DNA of 64,000 bases from Neobacillus niacini (GCF_023715785.1 NZ_JAMBOX010000001.1:907019-971018), one strand, 5' to 3'; counted from the first letter of the stretch, positions 8,783 through 16,914 are shown. Made by a program: numbers and translations. The notes: generated by a model not told the origin, from the letters alone.

Positions 8783-9341
8783 TTATTTTAAAATATCCTC
8801 AATGGAATTTGTCACACGAATGGCCCTTAGTTTATAGTTAGGGAGATAAGTAATCCCTCCTTGGCCGCCAAGGTAGAAAGTTATATCCGTTTGTTTTTCA
8901 GCAAATTGATCCAATCTCTGCAACAATTGAGGGTCTGTTTCAAACGGTATGGTGGTTGTAGCTGACAACAAAACCACATCTGGCTTTAATTTTTCTTCCA
9001 ATGATTCAATCGCTCCTGGGGCAGGAGAAGCTCCAATTAACTGGGTTTTCCAGCCCTTCATCATGAATTGCAATAGGACCAGATGCATTGCTACTTCATG
9101 ATGTTCATATGGTAAGCATGCCCCGACAACGAATGGGGCATTTTCTCGATATTGATAATTTCGTCGGATTTGAACCAATAGGTCCCTTACAACCAGACTC
9201 GAAACCGATTCCTGGTATTCATCCCACTCATGATTCTCCCACTTTACGTTCTTCCCATTTTCTAATCACTTGTTTTGATAATCCAGTTATATCTGCAACT
9301 TGTTGTATCGTAAATAATCCATTCTTATCCGATTCCATCAT
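8783..9341 (-). pseudogene. Decayed MerR-type cobalamin-binding regulator (LitR/CarH-like)
   Basis: Starting at ATG 9341, after a GAGGAG ribosome site, one frame encodes a MerR helix-turn-helix (LFTIQQVADITGLSKQVIRK) and stops after about 38 codons near 9230. A second frame, open from about 9265 to 8783, encodes the end of the helical cap (WENHEWDEYQESVSSLVVRD) and a full B12-binding domain (LLQFMMKGWKTQLIGASPAP, VLLSATTTIPFE). The MerR wing and most of the cap domain are missing. Intact relatives are about 290-300 residues. I infer an internal deletion of roughly 100 or more codons plus a frameshift. The B12 part alone could begin at a TTG (9178), but the regulator cannot be intact. Confidence 0.75.
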
Positions 9342-9387
9342 CTATCTCATCTCCTCAATCCTCTGTCCAATCTCTGCAGATACATTC

Positions 9388-9439
9388 AGTATAATAATCA
9401 TCATGATTTTGTACAACATTACCCTGCAAACATTGTACA
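9388..9439 (-). promoter_or_regulatory. Promoter of the MerR-B12 pseudogene with TTGTACA operator repeats
   Basis: On the minus strand -35 TTGTAC (9416-9411), a 17-bp spacer and -10 TATACT (9393-9388) precede the pseudogene start by about 47 bases. The -35 lies in the palindrome TTGTACAA (9409-9416), and a second TTGTACA is at 9433-9439, 24 bp away. MerR-B12 regulators of the LitR/CarH class bind TGTACA-like repeats at their own promoters, so this is a plausible former operator. Confidence 0.5.
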
Positions 9440-9453
9440 TAGATTAATATTGT

Positions 9454-9722
9454 ATGATTACTTTACGATTTGAAGCGGAAAAAACAGCAGTCATTGGTCA
9501 GCTCAACGCCATTGCGAGCAACGAGGACAACAAACAAAATATTTCTCTCTTTGGTCTTAACAAAGACGAATTTCTAATGCCTACTGTGTAGCCAGTCCCG
9601 ATACGATTTTTTTGGATGTACTAGATACGGTTGGACATATTAACATTATACTTTTTGAAAACTGGGGGGATCTAAGTGAATTTACAATCCGGTACCTATT
9701 ATTGGCCGACTACTTTTCCTGA
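9454..9722 (+). pseudogene. Degraded small ORF of unknown function
   Basis: A 45-codon ORF (9454-9591, starting MITLRFEAEKTAVIGQLNAI) ends at TAG. In the -1 frame, coding-like sequence continues from 9588 (VASPDTIFLDVLDTVGHINI) to a stop at 9720, overlapping the start of the next gene by 47 bases. The two pieces read as one protein broken by a frameshift. I do not recognise the family. No good ribosome site precedes 9454. Confidence 0.35.
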
Positions 9723-10902
9723 TGCGCCAACATACCCGTTATTGGCAGAAGACCTATCTTGTGATGTATTAATCATTGGGGGCGGAAGTTCCGGGGCACA
9801 GTGTGCCTATTATCTTGCTGATGCTGATTTAGATGTCATTGTCATTGAAAAAACAACTATTGGCAGCGGCAGTACTAGTACCAATACAGCTCTCATTCAA
9901 TACTCCGGTGAAAAAATGTTTACAGATCTGATCAATACCTTTGGAGAAAATTACATAAAAAGGCATTTACAACTACTACAGGAAGCCATTAATGAAATGG
10001 AAACAGCCTCAAAGAACGTCACAATTGATTGTGAATTTATCAGAAGAGATACCCTATATTCTGCTAGCTGTGCAGAAGACGTTGAAAGTCTTAAAAAGGA
10101 ATATGAATTTTTAAAGCAGCATCACTGTGAACTTGCTTTTTTAACAAAGGAAGATATTGAAGCCAAATATCCTTTTAGCAGGGATGCCGCTATTTATTCA
10201 TATAATGATGCTGAAATCAACCCTTTTCGATTCACCCATGCACTATTGGATTACGCCGCAAAAAAAGGAATCCGTGTATATGAAAATACGGAAATGAACG
10301 GTCACTTCTATGATAAACAAAAAGGAATGATGACCGTTTCTACAAAAAATGGGTGTTCTATCCAAGCACGCTATATTATTTTTGCAGCAGGTTATGAAGG
10401 AATGGAAATCAAAAAAGAGAAAAAGGCTTCCTTTGTAAGTACCTATACGGTAACAACCAATCCAGTCAAAGACCTCTCCAAATGGTATAACAGGACTCTC
10501 ATCTGGGAAACAGCCCGTCCCTATTTATTTATGCGGACAACGAGAGATAACCGGATTATCATAGGCGGACTCGATGATAACACGACATATCCTGAAGATC
10601 GCGATAGTAAATTGATTCACAAAAAGAATAAACTAATTGAAGAATTTAATAACATGTTTCCCACCATTAAAGTACAACCAGAATACTACCTAGCTGCCTT
10701 TTATGGGGGCACAGTAGATGGCATTCCGATTATTGGTAAATATGAAGAATATCCTAATAGCTATTTTCTATTTGCCTTTGGTGACAACGGGACGGTATAC
10801 AGCCAATTACTCTCGAAGCTTATTGTAAAGGAGATTGTAGAAGGGAACTGTCCAGATTTAGCTCTATACTTGCAGGAACGCCCTTTGCTAAACAAGAGAT
10901 GA
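9676..10902 (+). CDS. FAD-dependent oxidoreductase (DAO/glycine oxidase-like)
   Basis: 408 residues, starting at GTG with GGGGGGA six bases upstream. The N-terminus has the dinucleotide-binding motif LIIGGGSSGAQCAYYLADAD followed by the acidic residue of the second strand (VIVIEK), then GSGSTSTNTALIQYS, typical of the D-amino-acid oxidase fold. The C-terminal FAD contact region reads DGIPIIGKYEEYPNSYFLFA FGDNG-like. Related Bacillus proteins are annotated as oxidoreductases of unknown substrate. It is transcribed away from the decayed MerR-B12 gene and may once have been its target (inference). Confidence 0.85.
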   Translation: MNLQSGTYYWPTTFPDAPTYPLLAEDLSCDVLIIGGGSSGAQCAYYLADADLDVIVIEKTTIGSGSTSTNTALIQYSGEKMFTDLINTFGENYIKRHLQLLQEAINEMETASKNVTIDCEFIRRDTLYSASCAEDVESLKKEYEFLKQHHCELAFLTKEDIEAKYPFSRDAAIYSYNDAEINPFRFTHALLDYAAKKGIRVYENTEMNGHFYDKQKGMMTVSTKNGCSIQARYIIFAAGYEGMEIKKEKKASFVSTYTVTTNPVKDLSKWYNRTLIWETARPYLFMRTTRDNRIIIGGLDDNTTYPEDRDSKLIHKKNKLIEEFNNMFPTIKVQPEYYLAAFYGGTVDGIPIIGKYEEYPNSYFLFAFGDNGTVYSQLLSKLIVKEIVEGNCPDLALYLQERPLLNKR

Positions 10903-11051
10903 AACATGCAAGGGCAATAATTGGACCTGGAGAAATTTGGCTCTTTTGAAAAAATTTATCCGTCATATCTAAATAAGAGGTTGTGATTCATCCTTATCAT
11001 AAAGTATAGTTAAGTATCTAAAAAACAATCCTCTGATTAAGGATGGTCAAC

Positions 11052-11759
11052 ATGCGTATTAATAAATATATAAGCGAATCTGGAAAAGCATCTCGACGAG
11101 GTGCGGATAAATTAATTACCGATGGTAGAGTTACGATAAATGGGAAACGAGCAACAATCGGCAGCCAAGTGGAACCTGGGGATGATGTTCGTGTTGATGG
11201 AAATCCAATCCGAGTAGCAAGGAATAATGTCTATATTGCCTTAAATAAACCTGTAGGCATTACTAGTACGACAGAAAAAGGTGTAAAAGGCAATATTGTT
11301 GATTTGGTCAACCATCCATTAAGAATATTTAATATTGGGCGCCTGGATAAAGATTCAGAGGGCTTAATACTTCTTACGAACGATGGCGACATTGTTAACG
11401 AAATTCTCCGTTCCGAAGGTAAACACGAGAAGGAATACATTGTCTCCGTAGACAAGCCCATTACTCCTGAATTCTTGAAGAAGATGTCTGAGGGTGTCAA
11501 AATATTAGGGACAAAAACACTTCCTTGTAAAGTAACACAATTATCAAAATTTGATTTCCAGATTATTTTAACCCAGGGACTTAATCGCCAAATTCGCCGC
11601 ATGTGCGCTGAATTAGGATACGAGGTTTACAGACTGCAACGAGTCCGAATCATGAATATTCATTTAGGCAGCCTTCCTCCTGGACAATGGAGAGATTTAT
11701 CCAAGAAAGAGCGAACTCAATTATTTAGAGAATTGAACTATGAGCCAAAAGAATGGTAA
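11052..11759 (+). CDS. rluF: 23S rRNA pseudouridine synthase, RluF type
   Basis: A 235-residue protein with an N-terminal S4 RNA-binding domain ([20 protein letters not shown]) and an RsuA-family pseudouridine synthase domain. The catalytic Asp is in [18 protein letters not shown]. The C-terminal signature [20 protein letters not shown] is that of RluF, which modifies U2604 of 23S rRNA in E. coli. AAGGA lies 8 bases before the ATG at 11052, which is a better start than the ATG at 11043 that overlaps the ribosome site. It stands alone, with no operon partner. Confidence 0.88.
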   Translation: MRINKYISESGKASRRGADKLITDGRVTINGKRATIGSQVEPGDDVRVDGNPIRVARNNVYIALNKPVGITSTTEKGVKGNIVDLVNHPLRIFNIGRLDKDSEGLILLTNDGDIVNEILRSEGKHEKEYIVSVDKPITPEFLKKMSEGVKILGTKTLPCKVTQLSKFDFQIILTQGLNRQIRRMCAELGYEVYRLQRVRIMNIHLGSLPPGQWRDLSKKERTQLFRELNYEPKEW

Positions 11760-11798
11760 AAACTTATCCTTAATCAAGTAACCAACGAAATTAAAATA

Positions 11799-11985
11799 AA
11801 CGGAGAATTTCCGGTTAGATGCTGAATAGCGCTCTTTTCGGGGTAAATAAGGGGAAGTTTACCGATTAAGACAAGCAAAGTCCCCCATTTTTACGTTTTT
11901 TCAGTCAATAGGCGGAATCTCTCCGCCTATTTAGGCTATTTTTTATTCTTTTTACTAAATAAGCGAAAGTTTTCCGTCTATTTAT
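11799..11985. repeat. Array of four ~30-bp palindromic repeats
   Basis: Four related imperfect palindromes are centred near 11807 (CGGAGAATTTCCG), 11857 (GGGGAAGTTTACCG), 11919 (AGGCGGAATCTCTCCGCCT) and 11971 (GCGAAAGTTTTCCGTC), at 50-62 bp intervals. Each is flanked by AATA/TATT-type bases. No gene lies here. It resembles a dispersed intergenic repeat family of Bacillaceae; it is not a CRISPR because the units are symmetric and divergent. Confidence 0.55.
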
Positions 11986-12023
11986 CAGACAGGATGCTTA
12001 ACCTAATCCCCCAACCAATATGA

Positions 12024-12301
12024 GCGGACCAGTTCAGAAAGTACATGGAAACATTATGCTGGTCCAAACCAACCGAAGCGATTGCCCTTGCTCCTAAAGC
12101 TATTCAAATTAATGAGGAGCAGCAGGCAAAATTGAATTAGGAAGAATCTATGCAGCATTAGCCATCGCGCATGTTCTCCATGATAAAAATCTGCTGGCAG
12201 CCAAAGAATATATCCATTCAGCAAAGAACATACAAGGCGAAACTGGGTATGCATCTGGAGTCCTCTTTGCCCACGTTGCAATTAATAAAGGCAATAGGTA
12301 A
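12024..12301 (+). pseudogene. Gene remnant, possibly TPR-like
   Basis: Two frames read as protein and join across a frameshift near 12138. The first contains WSKPTEAIALAPKAIQINEE and ends at a TAG. The second contains LGRIYAALAIAHVLHDKNLL and AAKEYIHSAKNIQGETGYAS and ends at 12301. Alanine-rich helical pairs such as these are seen in tetratricopeptide proteins. There is no start codon with a ribosome site. I cannot name the parent gene. Confidence 0.4.
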
Positions 12302-12341
12302 GGCCATATTTACCAGTACCCATTGCCTTTATAATGTAATT

Positions 12342-12698
12342 TTATTTAAAAAATACTTTATCTATATTGTACTTTGACTTCAGTTCATTAATAATATACG
12401 TTTCATAAATTTCTCTATGTACAGGGTCTTCAATCACACAAACATCAATTTTAGCGACTTCATCTCTATGCATTTTTATTGGAGAAACAGTATCTTCAAA
12501 ATGCTTCTTAATCCTTTGCCGTAATTTCCTCGCCTTACCAACAAATAATAGCTCTTGGTTATGGTTATAGAACATAAAAATGCCGCCCTTATCTCTAGGA
12601 ATAAGATGAAATTCTGTAAATCCATAAATATTACTTGATTCAGCGTTCTTCTGTTTGGTAATTGTAACACTTGGTTTTGGAATGGTTATGTTTATCAC
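12342..12698 (-). CDS. GIY-YIG nuclease-like protein
   Basis: 118 residues starting at GTG, with AAGGAG 12 bases upstream. The core GGIFMFYNHNQELLFVGKA is a variant of the GIY-(10/11 residues)-YIG motif. It is followed by the expected arginine helix (RKLRQRIKKHF) and a C-terminal Glu in YETYIINELKSKYN that matches the metal-binding Glu of the family. The motif letters are altered (GIF and FVG), so catalytic activity is uncertain. Small single-domain GIY-YIG proteins are frequent in Bacillus, and their substrates are mostly unknown. No partner gene is adjacent. Confidence 0.75.
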   Translation of the reverse strand: MINITIPKPSVTITKQKNAESSNIYGFTEFHLIPRDKGGIFMFYNHNQELLFVGKARKLRQRIKKHFEDTVSPIKMHRDEVAKIDVCVIEDPVHREIYETYIINELKSKYNIDKVFFK

Positions 12699-13025
12699 TA
12701 TCGTTCACTTCTCCTTCGTATTAATTTAGCTTTGATTCCAATGATGGACATGCTACTGCAAGTACAATTTTCCCCATTACAAAACGGGGCGGCATCTATA
12801 GGTAAAATATAAAAGTGATCCAAAGCCGAGGGTCTCCCATAACATTAGCGTCCATTATGTCGCCTTTGTGCAATAAAGCAGAATTATGTCCCCCATTCCA
12901 CCTTGGATATTATTCGGGAGTTTCATAAATCCTGGCGGGTTTGAATACAATTTTATAGAACTACGGACCCAGTATCAAAGGCTTAAAGAATATTTAAATT
13001 AATTATAATAATGGGGGGAAAACCA
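12699..13025. other. Intergenic stretch with a 38-codon orphan ORF
   Basis: A short plus-strand ORF (12886-13002; MSPIPPWILFGSF, then INPGGFEYNFIELRTQYQRL near its end) looks like the tail of a protein but has no ribosome site. Nothing else is recognisable. It adds to the signs of gene decay between 8.7 and 15 kb. Confidence 0.3.
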
Positions 13026-13658
13026 ATGTCAACTGCAAGTCTGTATCGTTTTTCAGGCATTATATTATTGTTAAGTGTTGGACTAAACCTTATTGCATCA
13101 ATTTGGCCATTTCTCGTTGACACCAGCCTCAATGCCCCAATGAGCGAACTTCAAAGCCCACAGTGGGCGACCTTTTACAGTTTGTGCTTCATTATATTCA
13201 TGCTGCTTCTAATCGGGCTCCCTGCGATGTATTTGCGTCTATCGGGAGAACGTGGGGGCAAAATGGGGCTAATTGGTTTGTTTCTTTATATAGTTGGTAT
13301 CTTTTTAAAAATGGCAACGATTGCGTTCTTCGTTTCAGTTATTCCTCTACTGGCGAAACAGGCACCGGAGGTTATTGCCCCAATCTATGATTCGAACTTT
13401 GCAATTTTTCCGCTCGGTGGAATGCTGCTTTGCCTCATCGGGTTCATTCTTCTAGGAAGCGCGGTTATTCGGGCAAAAGTATATCCAAGATTTGTTGGCG
13501 TGCTGATTATCGTATCGGCTCTTCTCGATGTTGCTCAGGTCGCCTTCCAAGACGGAAGGTCCTTTGCCATTGTCAACTTGTTGTTCGCCATTTCAATTTC
13601 ACTAGCACTCGGCTCAGTCGGCAAAAGTTTGGCGACCGGGCAGAAATCAGCCGGTTAA
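13026..13658 (+). CDS. Six-helix integral membrane protein of unknown function
   Basis: 210 residues. The ATG at 13026 is chosen because GGGGGGA (13014-13020) sits just upstream; the ATG at 13011 overlaps that ribosome site. The sequence has about six hydrophobic segments (for example GIILLLSVGLNLIASIWPFL and GLFLYIVGIFLKMATIAFFV) with short loops and no catalytic motif. The size and topology resemble small uncharacterised DUF4386-like membrane proteins, but I am not certain of the family. It is followed by a hairpin and a candidate attachment site. Confidence 0.65.
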   Translation: MSTASLYRFSGIILLLSVGLNLIASIWPFLVDTSLNAPMSELQSPQWATFYSLCFIIFMLLLIGLPAMYLRLSGERGGKMGLIGLFLYIVGIFLKMATIAFFVSVIPLLAKQAPEVIAPIYDSNFAIFPLGGMLLCLIGFILLGSAVIRAKVYPRFVGVLIIVSALLDVAQVAFQDGRSFAIVNLLFAISISLALGSVGKSLATGQKSAG

Positions 13659-13720
13659 AGAACCATAACTCCCTGACAAGCATTCACGTACTTAAAATTT
13701 CGTTCCACTGATAAAACAGT

Positions 13721-13777
13721 GTCTGTCACTCCCCGAATAATGTCGAGGGTATCGCTACAAAGGGGGTGGTGACAGGC
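13721..13777 (+). terminator. GC-rich hairpin with TGACAGGCA motif
   Basis: GTCTGTCACTCCCC (13721-13734) pairs with GGGGGTGGTGACAGGC (13762-13777) and is followed by ATTTATTTTAT. It could terminate the membrane-protein gene. The right arm GGGTGGTGACAGGCA recurs with one change at 13895-13909, on the other side of the att-like repeat at 13803. Confidence 0.55.
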
Positions 13778-13802
13778 ATTTATTTTATAAAAAAAACAGC
13801 TT

Positions 13803-13821
13803 CTATTTATGGTAAGGTTCA
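13803..13821. repeat. rlmH-3'-end-like direct repeat, copy 2 (candidate attachment site)
   Basis: CTATTTATGGTAAGGTTCA reads on the minus strand as GEPYHK-stop, the conserved C-terminus of RlmH, but no rlmH gene precedes it. It matches the real rlmH end at 17216-17234 except for two or three bases, and the A-rich flank AAAAAACAGCTT also matches. This is the pattern left by SCC-type site-specific integration. Confidence 0.6.
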
Positions 13822-13966
13822 CCGCACCTGCTTAAGCAGCAGTTTTTCTGGTAAAAATAAGATCTCATCAATGCCTGTAAATTCGAAAAAAGGTGGGTGA
13901 TGACAGGCACTGCTTTCTTGGACGTTCGTTCCGTTTAAAGTAGATGCTTGTTTAGCGCCTTATGTT

Positions 13967-15024
13967 TTATTGAAAAGAGATTTGGTTTCTTCCACTATCT
14001 TTCGCCTCATAAAGAAGTTTATCAGCTTTTTCTACTAATTGGTCTGAAGTTTCACCAGTATGTTTACAACATCCAAAACTCATTGTTACAGAAAATGCTT
14101 CTCCATTACAGTAAAATATGTGGTTGGCAACTGATTGTTTGATTTCAACTAAAAGCTTGCTCACCTCGTTTTGTTCGTTATGATAAAAAATAATGACAAA
14201 CTCTTCTCCTCCGTACCTAAAAACCTCCCCTTGTTTTCCAGTGATAATAGAAGTAATAATTAACGCAATTTGACGTAATACTTTATCTCCCATTACATGT
14301 CCATATTTATCATTAATTGATTTAAACTTATCGATATCCGAAATTGCAAGGTAAAAACCTACACCTCTGTGTAGATCTTTTTGTAAATATTCCTGAAATG
14401 AACGATGATTTAATAAGTTGGTAAGATAATCACGATTTGCAGCTTCGGCTAACAAATTTTTTTCTGAATGATGTTTTCTTTCTCTTGAAACAATAATTCC
14501 TCCTAAACCACCAACCAGCAACAAAAACAAAACTTGACAGAGATAATTGATTAAACTATTTAAAGAATAGGCATCTTGGGCTTGCATGAAAAAAGTGATA
14601 GAGTATTCCATAATAAATAGAATGGAAGCCATGATTCCACCTGTATATCCCCAATAAACAACAATATGTAAAATAATTAAATAGGCTATTGGAAATAGCG
14701 GGCTATCCATTCCTCCAGTTAAGGGAATTAGGGCAGAAAAAGCAACAAAGTCAAAAGCTGGTCCGCCTTTAGTCCATATTGTGTACTTCTTTGACCCTCG
14801 AGGTGACTTATGTAAGTAATAATCTGAAATACCCATATAGAGCTTCCAAAAACAACTAAAACTAAAAAAAGGCTAAGTCTTAAATGTACTGGATTTTTAA
14901 GATATTGCACGGAGAAGACAATAATTGACACGACCGTAAACAACCAGCGCAAAGAAGAAAAAATTATTTCAAGTGCGTGGTCTGAATGATAAGCATCCTT
15001 AAATAATAATTTCATGTTGAACAC
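13967..15024 (-). pseudogene. Membrane-bound GGDEF diguanylate cyclase, frameshifted
   Basis: Two overlapping frames form one gene. The upstream frame (from ATG 15024) encodes the first membrane helices (LRWLFTVVSIIVFSVQYL). The downstream frame encodes further helices, then a GGDEF domain from about 14440 with RDYLTNLLNHRSFQEYL, the substrate-binding DIDKFKSINDKYGHVMGD and an intact active site RYGGEEF. The frames switch between about 14836 and 14875, where the plus strand has a run of seven A bases. Either the gene is broken, or this is a homopolymer sequencing error or a slippage site. If repaired it would be about 350 residues and make cyclic di-GMP. Confidence 0.72.
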
Positions 15025-15047
15025 ATCCTATATATCTGTCTAACAGA

Positions 15048-15959
15048 TTAGGTAACTCGCCCTTCTTTTTTTAATATTTGTTCAAATGCGCACACCACCT
15101 CTTTATCATAATGGGAGCCAGCTAGTCTCTTAAGTTCATCTATGGCAATCTGTTCTTTAAACGCTTTTCTATAAGCCCGATCTTCTGTCATTGCATCAAA
15201 TGTATCACTTACAGCTATAATTCTTGCTTCTAAAAGGATATCATCTCCACTTAATCCATACGGGTAGCCTTTCCCATTCATCCTTTCATGATGTTGTTCA
15301 ATAATAGGGGCAAGTTCCTTATAAAATGAATTCTTCAACATTTCTGCTCCGTCTGCAGGGTGTTTCTTAATTATTTCAAATTCTTCATCTGTTAAACGTC
15401 CAGGTTTATTTAAAATCCCAATTGGGACATTAATTTTACCTATGTCATGAAGCACTGCTGCCACTGTTAAATTCTCTAATTGTTCTTTACTTAGTTTTAA
15501 TTTTTTTGCTATTTTCACGGAATATTTTGCCACTCGATCACTATGCTTATGGGTATATCTATCTTTTATTTCTACTTGTTTCATAATTTCCATAAGCGAG
15601 GATATGTCTCTACTTATATGAACAAAGGTTTGTTCCGTAAACACGCATAGTAAGGTTACGGGCAAAAGGGCGGTAAAGTGAATTGGATTTTTAATACCCC
15701 TTGCAGAAAAATAATCCCCAGGCTCTAATGTAAACTTTTTATGATCAAGTTCACAAACGACTTGTCCAGATAATAGATAATAAAATTCCAGAGCATTAGC
15801 GTTCTCGCTTGGATAAATATAGAACATTCTACCTTCTTCTATTACTTGGTGGATAACTTCAACTCCATCTCCCCGAGTTAGCAGACTAAATACTCCATTA
15901 TTTTCGAAATCTACTTTTTCGACAAAAGACCCTTTTTTTCCAATCATAAAGCCTTCCAT
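15048..15959 (-). CDS. Cupin-HD-GYP cyclic-di-GMP phosphodiesterase
   Basis: 303 residues. Residues about 30-120 form a cupin-like beta barrel (LEFYYLLSGQVVCELDHKKF, TLEPGDYFSARGI). The rest is an HD-GYP domain with the HD pair in AAVLHDIGKINVP, a further metal ligand in KKHPADGAEML, HHERMNGKGYPYGLSGDDI (the GYP signature) and AVSDTFDAMTEDRAYR. Active HD-GYP proteins hydrolyse c-di-GMP. The cupin probably senses a ligand or metal. The gene lies 23 bases upstream of the cyclase gene on the same strand, forming a make-and-break pair. Confidence 0.88.
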   Translation of the reverse strand: MEGFMIGKKGSFVEKVDFENNGVFSLLTRGDGVEVIHQVIEEGRMFYIYPSENANALEFYYLLSGQVVCELDHKKFTLEPGDYFSARGIKNPIHFTALLPVTLLCVFTEQTFVHISRDISSLMEIMKQVEIKDRYTHKHSDRVAKYSVKIAKKLKLSKEQLENLTVAAVLHDIGKINVPIGILNKPGRLTDEEFEIIKKHPADGAEMLKNSFYKELAPIIEQHHERMNGKGYPYGLSGDDILLEARIIAVSDTFDAMTEDRAYRKAFKEQIAIDELKRLAGSHYDKEVVCAFEQILKKEGRVT

Positions 15960-16044
15960 GCTATCCCGCCTTAATACTAATAAAACGAGCTCAATAAGAA
16001 CTCGTTTCTATTTACTAAATATTTTTCGGAAATGTGGAATAAGT

Positions 16045-16734
16045 TCAGCATCCGACTATTCTAATAGGATCAATCCACACCCACTTATCAGCAAAACGAA
16101 CTAGCTGCCAGCTGCATTCAGCTTGAACGCCCTTTTTAGCAGCCTTTTTAATCGTTTCATTCGACATTATAAGTGTTTCTTCAAAGACACCGGTAATAAC
16201 TTTATCTAATTCCTTTGTAAATCGTTTTGTTTTTTCTTCAGATTTAGCTGATTTTTCATCCAAATTCTGATTAAGCTTATTGATTTTTTCTTCTAACTTT
16301 TGAACGTCTTTACCATCCCCAGACAATAGCTGTCCTGTAATCTTATCAATTTCCTGATTGATCTCAGTTATTTTGCTATTAATTTTTGCTTGTTGTTCGT
16401 CTAACTTGGCATTAATTTCTGCTAGCTTCTTATGTAATTCATTTTGTTTTTTTATATCGTTTTTAGCAACTTCTAAATCAGATAATGCCTTTTCTTTTTC
16501 ACCCTTTAACTTTACGATTTTATCTCCTTCTTCGATTTTGCGAATGTCAAGAAGATAGTCCGCTTGCAATCGATCAGCTTTACCTACCGCTTCTTCTATC
16601 TTTTTATCAATTTCCTTGTTTGTCTTTTCAATTAGTTCAATTCCTTTTTGATAATCATCTTCAGCAGCAAAAGCTGGAGATGCAATTCCTAAAAATACTG
16701 CAGCTGAAAATAAAATCGCCAATACCTTTTTCAT
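16045..16734 (-). CDS. Secreted coiled-coil protein under c-di-GMP riboswitch control
   Basis: 229 residues with a clear Sec signal peptide (MKKVLAILFSAAVFLGIASPAFA, cleavage after AFA near residue 23). Residues about 28-185 are Lys/Glu-rich with heptad spacing, predicted as a long alpha-helical coiled coil. The last ~30 residues (CSWQLVRFADKWVWIDPIRI) are different, rich in Trp and hydrophobic residues, and contain two cysteines. No enzymatic motif is seen. An extracellular structural or adhesive role fits the c-di-GMP control by the upstream riboswitch, but this is inference. I do not recognise a named family. Confidence 0.75.
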   Translation of the reverse strand: MKKVLAILFSAAVFLGIASPAFAAEDDYQKGIELIEKTNKEIDKKIEEAVGKADRLQADYLLDIRKIEEGDKIVKLKGEKEKALSDLEVAKNDIKKQNELHKKLAEINAKLDEQQAKINSKITEINQEIDKITGQLLSGDGKDVQKLEEKINKLNQNLDEKSAKSEEKTKRFTKELDKVITGVFEETLIMSNETIKKAAKKGVQAECSWQLVRFADKWVWIDPIRIVGC

Positions 16735-16770
16735 ACTGTTGCTTCACACCCCATTTTTCTATTTAGACGA

Positions 16771-16800
16771 CAAAAAGACCCGATGGATGAAATAGGGCCT
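16771..16800 (-). terminator. Riboswitch expression-platform terminator
   Basis: On the minus strand AGGCCC pairs with GGGUCU across a 13-nt loop and is followed by UUUUUGUC. It sits between the c-di-GMP aptamer and the coding start at 16734, so ligand binding probably decides readthrough. The direction of control cannot be read reliably by eye. Confidence 0.7.
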
Positions 16801-16810
16801 TTCTTCTTTT

Positions 16811-16890
16811 CGCAACTGGCCTGGCATAGTAAATACCTACTTTAGCCCCTATAGTTTTGCGTTTGTATTCTTTTAGATAGGTTGCCCTCT
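16811..16890 (-). ncRNA. Cyclic-di-GMP-I (GEMM-I) riboswitch aptamer
   Basis: The minus strand carries the GEMM-I pattern. A P1 stem pairs GGCAAC (16886-16881) with GUUGC (16816-16812). Inside it, ACGCAAAACUAUAGGGGCUAA (about 16863-16843) matches the conserved aCGCAAAgcc...GGGnCUAA core, and UAUGCCAGGCCAGUUGC matches the conserved 3' AUGnCnGG...GUUGC side. A short hairpin GUAGGUAUUUACUAU lies between. It is followed by an intrinsic terminator and the secreted coiled-coil gene, with GGDEF and HD-GYP genes further downstream. Confidence 0.8.
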
Positions 16891-16914
16891 GGGTCTATTT
16901 TATTATCTACCCTT

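Noticed and set aside
11231..11602. Antisense ORF opposite rluF
   Set aside because: It is the reverse complement of a conserved pseudouridine synthase domain, an ordinary shadow.
14728..15024. Separate 98-residue membrane protein gene
   Set aside because: It is the N-terminal membrane part of the frameshifted GGDEF protein: same strand, overlapping, and the downstream frame lacks its own ribosome site.
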